A stretch of DNA of 10,719 nucleotides, from NCBI GenBank assembly GCA_934553285.1, contig CAKTFD010000075.1, forward strand, positions 1 through 10,719, given 5' to 3'. Position 1 is the stretch's first letter; every line of letters begins with the position of its first letter. The stretch comes from an uncultured Faecalibacterium sp. Its GTDB lineage: Bacteria; Bacillota; Clostridia; Oscillospirales; Ruminococcaceae. The notes under the pieces were generated by a model. The model made no database searches, was not told the origin of the DNA, and was given only the letters and a program-made list of their open reading frames with translations. Position numbers and translations under genes: made by a program. Positions 6,913 through 10,719 of this stretch are shown one piece after another.

Positions 6913-8663
6913 TACTGCGCACCTCCCTGCTTGTCAAAATCGCCGCCGCCCTGGGTCTGGCTGCTATAAACTTCCTGATAGATGGCGTTGGAGGCCAGCA
7001 GCTCCGCGTGGGTGCCCAGGCCGTTGATCTGGCCGTTGTCCAGCACCAGGATGCGGTCTGCATCCTGCACCGAGGAGATGCGCTGCGCAATGATGATCTT
7101 GGTGGTGCCGGGGATCTCCTCCCGGAACGCCTTGCGGATCTTGGCATCCGTTGCGGTATCCACCGCGCTGGTGGAGTCGTCCAGGATCAGCACCTTGGGC
7201 TTGCGCAGCAGGGCGCGGGCAATGGTCAAACGCTGCTTCTGCCCGCCGGACACATTGGAGCCGCCCTGCTCGATCCAGGTATCGTACTTATCCGGGAAGC
7301 GCTGGATAAATTCATCGGCGCAGGCCAGCTTTGCCATGCGGATGCACTCTTCCTCGGTGGCATCGGCATTGCCCCAGCGCAGGTTGTCCAGGATGGTGCC
7401 GGAGAACAGCACGTTCTTCTGCAGCACCATGGAGACCTCGTGCCGCAGCACATCCAGGTCGTAATCCCGCACATCCACGCCGCCTACGCGCACGGTGCCG
7501 CTCTCGGCATCGTACAGGCGGGGGATCAGCTGCACCAGGCTGGATTTTGCACTGCCGGTGCCGCCGATGATGCCCAGCGTTTCGCCGGGCCGGATGGTAA
7601 AGCTGATATCGTTCAGCACCGGCTGGCCGCTGCCGTGCTTATACTTAAAGGTAACATGCTCGAACTGGATGCTGCCATCGGCCACCTGCTGCACCGGCTG
7701 CTTTGCCGGGGGCAGGTCGGTGCGCTCGTCCAGCACCTCCACGATACGCTTGGCAGAGGCAGCGGACATGGCGATCATGACAAAAGCCATGCTCAGCATC
7801 ATCAGGGCCATCAGGATGTTCATAATATAGCCGAACAGGGCGTTCAGCTGGCCGGTGGTAATGGCACCGTGCAGCACATATTTTGCGCCGAACCAGCTCA
7901 AAGCGATGTTGCAGCCGTACACGGCCACCAGCATGGCGGGGTTGTTGAAGCTCAGGCGGCTCTCCGCGTTGACGAACTGCTTGTACAGGCTTTCGCAGGC
8001 GGCAGTGTATTTTTCGTTTTCAAAGCCCTCGCGCACAAAGCTCTTGACCACCCGGATGGCGGATACGTTTTCCTGCACCGAGGCGTTGAGGTTATCGTAG
8101 TTTTTGAACACCCGGTCGAAGATGCGGAAGGTGGGGACCATGATGCTGGCCAGCACGGCCACCAGAAAGACCACTGCCACCACGAACACCAGCGACAGCG
8201 GGCCGCCGATGATCACGGCCATGCACAGCGCAAACACCAGATGCACCGGGGCGCGCACGCACATGCGCAGGATCATCTGGAAGGCGTTCTGCACATTGGT
8301 GACATCGGTGGTCATGCGGGTAACAAGGCCCGCCGTGGAGAATTTATCGATGTTGGAAAAAGAGTAGTGCTGGATGCTTTCATACATGGCATCACGCAGA
8401 TTGCCGGCAAAACCGGTGGATGCCTCGGCGGCGTACTTGCCGGCCAATACGCCCAGCACCAGCGCAATGGCTGCCACCAGAAAGGTAAGCAGGCCGTAGC
8501 GGATGATGGCGTTCATATCGCCCTTTTCGATGCCCTGGTCGATGATAAAGGCCATGATGGTGGGCAGCAGCACATCCATAATGGCCTCCAGCGCAGCAAA
8601 GAGCGGTGTCAGGATCGCGGCGCGCTTATAGGCGCCCAGATGTGACACGAGCTTTTTGATCAT
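6912..8663 (-). CDS. ABC exporter half-transporter, degenerate-site subunit of a heterodimer
   Basis: 583-residue half-transporter with about six membrane helices in residues 15-305 (clear hydrophobic stretches near 15-42, 54-75, 132-155 and 157-178), then a nucleotide-binding domain. Walker A is GGTGSAKSS (367-375), Q-loop Q415 and signature VSGGQ (471-475). Walker B is VLILDD, with D496 in place of the catalytic glutamate, and the H-loop position is Q527 (AQRIS) instead of histidine. These are the classic substitutions of the non-hydrolysing side of a heterodimeric exporter. The ATG at 8663 follows AGGAGGG (8671-8677) at good spacing; a promoter and a probable MarR operator lie directly upstream. 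It overlaps the next ABC gene by one base (TAATG). The subunits should form one membrane exporter; substrate unknown. Confidence 0.95.
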   Translation of the reverse strand: MIKKLVSHLGAYKRAAILTPLFAALEAIMDVLLPTIMAFIIDQGIEKGDMNAIIRYGLLTFLVAAIALVLGVLAGKYAAEASTGFAGNLRDAMYESIQHYSFSNIDKFSTAGLVTRMTTDVTNVQNAFQMILRMCVRAPVHLVFALCMAVIIGGPLSLVFVVAVVFLVAVLASIMVPTFRIFDRVFKNYDNLNASVQENVSAIRVVKSFVREGFENEKYTAACESLYKQFVNAESRLSFNNPAMLVAVYGCNIALSWFGAKYVLHGAITTGQLNALFGYIMNILMALMMLSMAFVMIAMSAASAKRIVEVLDERTDLPPAKQPVQQVADGSIQFEHVTFKYKHGSGQPVLNDISFTIRPGETLGIIGGTGSAKSSLVQLIPRLYDAESGTVRVGGVDVRDYDLDVLRHEVSMVLQKNVLFSGTILDNLRWGNADATEEECIRMAKLACADEFIQRFPDKYDTWIEQGGSNVSGGQKQRLTIARALLRKPKVLILDDSTSAVDTATDAKIRKAFREEIPGTTKIIIAQRISSVQDADRILVLDNGQINGLGTHAELLASNAIYQEVYSSQTQGGGDFDKQGGAQ

Positions 8664-8688
8664 CTGAGTTCCCTCCTGTTGATGTTAT

Positions 8689-8714
8689 TTGTTTGGTACA
8701 GAACAATTTTATAC
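8689..8714. promoter_or_regulatory. Probable MarR operator at the ABC promoter
   Basis: This 26-base element begins TTGTTTGGTACAGAACAA (8689-8706), an imperfect dyad with TTGTT/AACAA arms. It matches the element at 9352-9377 at 21 of 26 positions in the same orientation. It covers the -10 box and the predicted start site, so bound protein would block RNA polymerase. Assignment to the neighbouring MarR protein is inference. Confidence 0.65.
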
Positions 8715-8733
8715 AAAACAATCTGAATGTCAA
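8706..8733 (-). promoter_or_regulatory. Promoter of the ABC exporter operon
   Basis: On the minus strand a perfect TTGACA (8728-8733) is followed after 16 bp by TAAAAT (8706-8711). Start would be near 8699, giving a leader of about 36 bases before the ATG at 8663. It lies in the 171-bp gap after the MarR gene, so the exporter can be induced separately from or together with the regulator. Confidence 0.8.
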
Positions 8734-8834
8734 GAAGTTTCAAAAAATGTTCATAATTACTAATTTAACAATGCGTTTTTCGGCGGTTTGACGGAAAAGC
8801 CTCTCCGTACCGGTGCGCGCGGTGCGGCAGATGG

Positions 8835-9317
8835 TTATTTCAGCGCTTCCCGCAGCTTGTTGAGCAGCTGCAGCAGCTCGCGGTTTTCCTCCTCGGTCAG
8901 CAGGCTTGCCACATAATCGTCCGTCTGATGGAAGGACAGCAGGGTCTTTTCGTGGAAGCGGATGCCCTCTTCGGTGAGGAGCAGCTGCTTGAGCCGGGCA
9001 TCCTGCGGCACGCTCTGCCGCTGGATGTAACCCTTGCGCTCCATCAGCTGCAGGATGTTGGTCACGGTGGAGCGGGTGATGGAAAACTCCCGCTCGATAT
9101 CCCGCTGGAACACCGGCTCGTCCCGGTGGCGGTAGAGATACTCGATGATCCATCCGTGCATGGGGGTGGCCTGTTCCACCCCGTTGGCGCGGGCAAACTG
9201 GTTGATGCGGCGGAAGATCAGGTTATCCACCCGGCGGATCTGCGCCGGGATGACCTGCGGCCCCTCCCAGGGAGGATCCAGCTTGCAGCATTCTTCGATA
9301 TGCGGCTTATTACACAT
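8835..9317 (-). CDS. MarR-family transcriptional regulator
   Basis: 160-residue winged-helix DNA-binding protein. The helix-turn-helix is at about 71-100 (VFQRDIEREFSITRSTVTNI then LMERKGYI), the wing at 101-118 (VPQDARLKQLLLTEEG), and the remaining helices form the dimer interface expected of the family. The only three cysteines (C2, C10, C11) sit in the N-terminal extension, which could make it redox- or metal-responsive. The frame stays open to 9425, but the ATG at 9317 is preferred: it has AAAGGA (9327-9332) nine bases upstream, and the longer start would lie above the -35 box of the TTGACA/TAAAAT promoter. It is followed by the two-gene ABC exporter on the same strand and shares an operator-like sequence with it, so it probably represses both until a ligand or oxidant releases it. 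Confidence 0.92.
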   Translation of the reverse strand: MCNKPHIEECCKLDPPWEGPQVIPAQIRRVDNLIFRRINQFARANGVEQATPMHGWIIEYLYRHRDEPVFQRDIEREFSITRSTVTNILQLMERKGYIQRQSVPQDARLKQLLLTEEGIRFHEKTLLSFHQTDDYVASLLTEEENRELLQLLNKLREALK

Positions 9318-9351
9318 GGCGGTCCGTCCTTTGTATTGTTTTCTGGCTGGA

Positions 9352-9377
9352 TTGTTTGGAACAAAACTGTTTGATAC
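9352..9377. promoter_or_regulatory. Probable MarR operator in its own leader (autoregulation)
   Basis: Contains the perfect dyad TTGTT-TGG-AACAA (9352-9364) and an overlapping AACA-AAAC-TGTT dyad (9360-9371). It matches the ABC promoter element at 21 of 26 positions. It sits directly at and downstream of the predicted start of the MarR transcript, where a bound dimer would act as a roadblock. Confidence 0.65.
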
Positions 9378-9384
9378 GATACAT

Positions 9385-9413
9385 ATTTTACGCAGCGCGC
9401 TGCCCTTTGTCAA
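9385..9413 (-). promoter_or_regulatory. Promoter of the MarR gene
   Basis: Minus-strand TTGACA (9408-9413), 17-bp spacer, TAAAAT (9385-9390): a near-consensus sigma-A promoter. It uses the same -35/-10 pair as the ABC promoter. The start would be near 9378, giving a leader of about 60 bases that contains the operator-like element. Confidence 0.82.
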
Positions 9414-9426
9414 GAGGGGCGGCAAA

Positions 9427-9496
9427 ATAAAAAGGCATCTGCAGCGTTCGGCTCCGGCGCGCAGAAAAGCAGCGGATCGTTGTTGCAGATGTCTTT
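9427..9496 (-). terminator. Long-stem hairpin, probable terminator of the dus gene
   Basis: Arms 9431-9446 and 9481-9496 enclose a 34-base loop. On the minus strand the core CATCTGCA/TGCAGATG is perfect and is followed by CCTTTTTATTTT, a good U-tract, so it can end transcription coming from the dus gene about 130 bases upstream. On the plus strand all 16 positions pair, three of them as G-U, so a plus-strand RNA function is also possible. Confidence 0.6.
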
Positions 9497-9545
9497 ATCG
9501 CAATTTTCAAAAATAGTGCCAATCAAAACAGCATATTTGCGATAT

Positions 9546-9611
9546 GCAGTTTGCGGATGTTGCTTGTGCATTAAAAACGTAAACTGCTATAAAAACGCAA
9601 ACTGCTATAAT
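9546..9611. repeat. 18-bp tandem repeat with an inverted partner
   Basis: AAAAACGTAAACTGCTAT (9573-9590) is followed immediately by AAAAACGCAAACTGCTAT (9591-9608), differing at one base. The core CGCAAACTGC is present inverted at 9546-9555 (GCAGTTTGCG), so a 10-bp stem can form with either copy. On the plus strand each repeat ends in an extended -10-like box, TGCTATAAA (9585-9593) and TGCTATAAT (9603-9611), which would point into the dus gene antisense. Confidence 0.75.
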
Positions 9612-9623
9612 TTCAGCAGGCGG

Positions 9624-10571
9624 TCATCTTTTTGCCAGCGGCAGGGTGAAGATCTGATCTACCACCACTTCGTACTCCCAGGGTTCCCGCAGCTTTTTGA
9701 GCTGCTTTTCCAGTTTTTCGGCACCGGCAAAGCAGTGGATGAGGTAGAACCAGTGCCCCTTCATCCGGCTGATGGCGCAGCCTGCGCTGCCAAACAGCGT
9801 GGTGTAGCCGTGGTACAGATCTTCCAGATAGCCCCGCAGCTCCTCCTTTGTGGCGGGTGCTCCGCCCCGTGCCTGCCGGAAAAGTGCCGGGTCTGCGATC
9901 AGTCCGCGCCCCACCATGATGCCGGACAGGGTGGGGAAGGCCTGCTCCAGGGTATGCAGGTCGGCGGCGGTGGTCACATCGCCGTTGTAGCATACCGGCA
10001 TAGTGCAGTGGGGCAGCGCAGCTGCAAAGGCGGCGCGGTCGGCCTGACCACGGTACTGCTGCCGCATCACCCGGGGGTGGATGGTCAGCTCACAGAGGGG
10101 GTAGCGGTTGTAGATCTCCAGGATGGCGGCAAACTCCGCCGGATCTTCAACGCCCAGCCGTGTCTTGACCGAGATGGGGCCTTCCGCGTGGGAAAACACT
10201 GCGTCCAGAAAAGCATCTACCTTTGCCGGGTCCCGCAGCATCCCGGAGCCTTTGCCCTTGGCGGTCACGGTACCGGCGGGGCAGCCCAGGTTCAGGTTCA
10301 CTTCGTTGTAGCCCAGGGCACGCAGCTCCCCGATCATCCAGGCGGCAAGTGCGCCATCCTTGGCCAGCAGCTGCGGGATGACCGGTGCGCCGGGGTTTGC
10401 CTCCGGGGCAAGCTCCGCCATCTTTTTTTTGATGAGCACCCGGTTCTCCGGCGGGGAGAGGAAAGGGGCGTAGCAGCGGTCGGCAGCACCCGCCGTGCCG
10501 AACCATTTTTGCTGGGCCTGCCGCCAGACCCGGTCGGTGAACCCCTCCATGGGGGCAGCGTAGTAAAGCAT
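9624..10571 (-). CDS. dus: tRNA-dihydrouridine synthase (FMN-dependent)
   Basis: 315-residue cytosolic flavoenzyme that reduces uridines in tRNA to dihydrouridine using FMN and NAD(P)H. TIM-barrel family motifs: AAPMEGFTD (5-13), IPQLLAKD (65-72), NLNLGCPAG (92-100) with catalytic C97, KTRLG (136-140), LTIHPR (162-167, H165), YNGDV (195-199) and VGRGLIADPALF (220-231). The helical tail (about 240-315) fits the tRNA-binding C-terminal domain. The frame is open to an ATG at 10613, but that codon overlaps the predicted extended -10 box. The ATG at 10571 has GGAGA (10579-10583) at ideal distance and puts APMEGFTD at the usual distance from the start. The ATG at 10577 is too close to that site. 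It stands alone in its transcription unit. The family is sure; the tRNA position modified and the exact Dus subgroup are not. Confidence 0.93.
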   Translation of the reverse strand: MLYYAAPMEGFTDRVWRQAQQKWFGTAGAADRCYAPFLSPPENRVLIKKKMAELAPEANPGAPVIPQLLAKDGALAAWMIGELRALGYNEVNLNLGCPAGTVTAKGKGSGMLRDPAKVDAFLDAVFSHAEGPISVKTRLGVEDPAEFAAILEIYNRYPLCELTIHPRVMRQQYRGQADRAAFAAALPHCTMPVCYNGDVTTAADLHTLEQAFPTLSGIMVGRGLIADPALFRQARGGAPATKEELRGYLEDLYHGYTTLFGSAGCAISRMKGHWFYLIHCFAGAEKLEKQLKKLREPWEYEVVVDQIFTLPLAKR

Positions 10572-10578
10572 GGGCATT

Positions 10579-10583
10579 TCTCC
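10579..10583 (-). promoter_or_regulatory. Ribosome binding site that decides the dus start
   Basis: Minus-strand GGAGA ends seven bases before the ATG at 10571, against one base before the ATG at 10577. It is downstream of the ATG at 10613. This favours the 315-residue protein over the 329-residue reading. Confidence 0.75.
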
Positions 10584-10603
10584 AAACAATTTTTGATATC
10601 GGT

Positions 10604-10612
10604 ATTGTAGCA
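10604..10612 (-). promoter_or_regulatory. Extended -10 promoter of the dus gene
   Basis: Minus-strand TGCTACAAT fits TGnTATAAT at all but one position. No good -35 box lies 16-18 bp upstream, which is usual for extended -10 promoters. The start would be near 10597, with a leader of about 26 bases to the ATG at 10571. Confidence 0.6.
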
Positions 10613-10650
10613 TAAAATTGCGTGAGGGGAAAGGGGAGGGGACGAGGGAT

Positions 10651-10708
10651 GTTCTCTTTTGACACCAAAAGAGAACCAGAAAAGTGCCAGCGATTTCGAC
10701 GCGCTGGA
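10651..10708. repeat. Two adjacent palindromes in the gene-free right end
   Basis: GTTCTCTTTT (10651-10660) and AAAAGAGAAC (10667-10676) form a perfect 10-bp inverted repeat around GACACC. Eleven bases further, CCAGCG (10688-10693) and CGCTGG (10703-10708) form a second stem with a 9-base loop. No coding frame across 10613-10719 looks real. The pair may be a dispersed intergenic element or the end of a transcription unit beyond the window. Confidence 0.7.
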
Positions 10709-10719
10709 GCCACGAAAAA

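Larger units (their letters stand above)
9318..9623. other. Non-coding stretch between the MarR and tRNA-dihydrouridine synthase genes
   Basis: 306 bases without a convincing gene. From left to right it holds the MarR leader and operator-like element, the MarR promoter, a 16-bp-stem hairpin that can serve as terminator for the dus gene, a small dyad GCATAT/ATATGC (9531-9547), and an 18-bp tandem repeat. The part from about 9500 is markedly more AT-rich than the genes around it. Confidence 0.8.

Noticed and set aside
4909..6969. 686-codon open frame on the plus strand, the longest in the window
   Set aside because: Antisense shadow of the 639-residue ABC gene; His/Gly/Gln/Asp-rich composition, no family motif, and it crosses a terminator hairpin.
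7008..8645. 545-codon plus-strand frame
   Set aside because: Antisense shadow of the 583-residue ABC gene with the same His/Gln-rich artefact composition.
8770..8830. Possible terminator after the MarR gene
   Set aside because: A 7-bp stem with one mismatch (CCGCACC/GGTACGG on the minus strand) is not followed by a T-run, so read-through into the ABC operon cannot be excluded and I do not call it.
9318..9425. 36-residue N-terminal extension of the MarR frame
   Set aside because: It would start upstream of the -35 box of a near-consensus promoter and has no ribosome binding site; the ATG at 9317 has one.
9573..9608. Short CRISPR-like repeat pair
   Set aside because: The two 18-mers abut without spacers, there are only two, and no cas gene is present.
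9480..10610. 376-codon plus-strand frame starting near the tandem repeats
   Set aside because: Antisense to the dus gene along almost its whole length. Despite the -10-like boxes nearby, most of the translation has no recognisable motif and there is no ribosome binding site at its ATG.
10147..10713. 188-codon minus-strand frame overlapping the start of dus
   Set aside because: A different frame from the dus motifs; Arg/Pro-rich translation typical of a GC-rich shadow frame.

Overview
The window is GC-rich and densely coded. It has ordinary bacterial sigma-A promoters, strong AGGAGG-type ribosome binding sites and intrinsic terminators. Protein style (heterodimeric ABC exporter behind a MarR regulator, long-type SAICAR synthetase, clostridial-type VWA/MoxR pair) and GC-rich codon use suggest a chromosomal segment of a gut clostridium of the Oscillospiraceae/Ruminococcaceae type, such as the Faecalibacterium, Gemmiger or Subdoligranulum group. 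That placement is inference. I see no rRNA, tRNA, transposase, phage gene or CRISPR array.

Layout. (1) 1-599, plus strand: the 3' two thirds of purC, ending at a bidirectional terminator (616-660). (2) 4915 down to 683, minus strand: a three-gene operon with its own promoter, coding for an intracellular leucine-rich-repeat protein with an ankyrin-like tail, a metallopeptidase-like/von Willebrand A (MIDAS) protein, and a MoxR-type AAA+ ATPase. It runs convergently into purC. This is the least understood part and the best candidate for an undescribed system. (3) 9413 down to 4927, minus strand: a MarR-family regulator with its own promoter, then a promoter and two overlapping half-size ABC exporter genes ending at a strong terminator. 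The two exporter subunits carry complementary deviations in their nucleotide-binding motifs, as expected of an asymmetric heterodimer. A 26-bp sequence matching at 21 positions lies at both the regulator and transporter promoters and is probably the MarR operator. (4) 9427-9623: a non-coding stretch with a long-stem hairpin and an 18-bp tandem repeat carrying two extended -10-like elements. (5) 10612 down to 9624, minus strand: a tRNA-dihydrouridine synthase with an extended -10 promoter. (6) 10613-10719: no gene, but two neighbouring hairpins that may be part of a dispersed repeat.

How they work together. The MarR protein probably represses itself and the exporter until a ligand or oxidant releases it, which makes region 3 an inducible efflux module. 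In region 2 the AAA+ ATPase probably remodels a complex assembled by the VWA protein, with the LRR protein as adaptor or target recogniser; the substrate cannot be told from the sequence. purC and the dihydrouridine synthase are housekeeping genes flanking the two modules.
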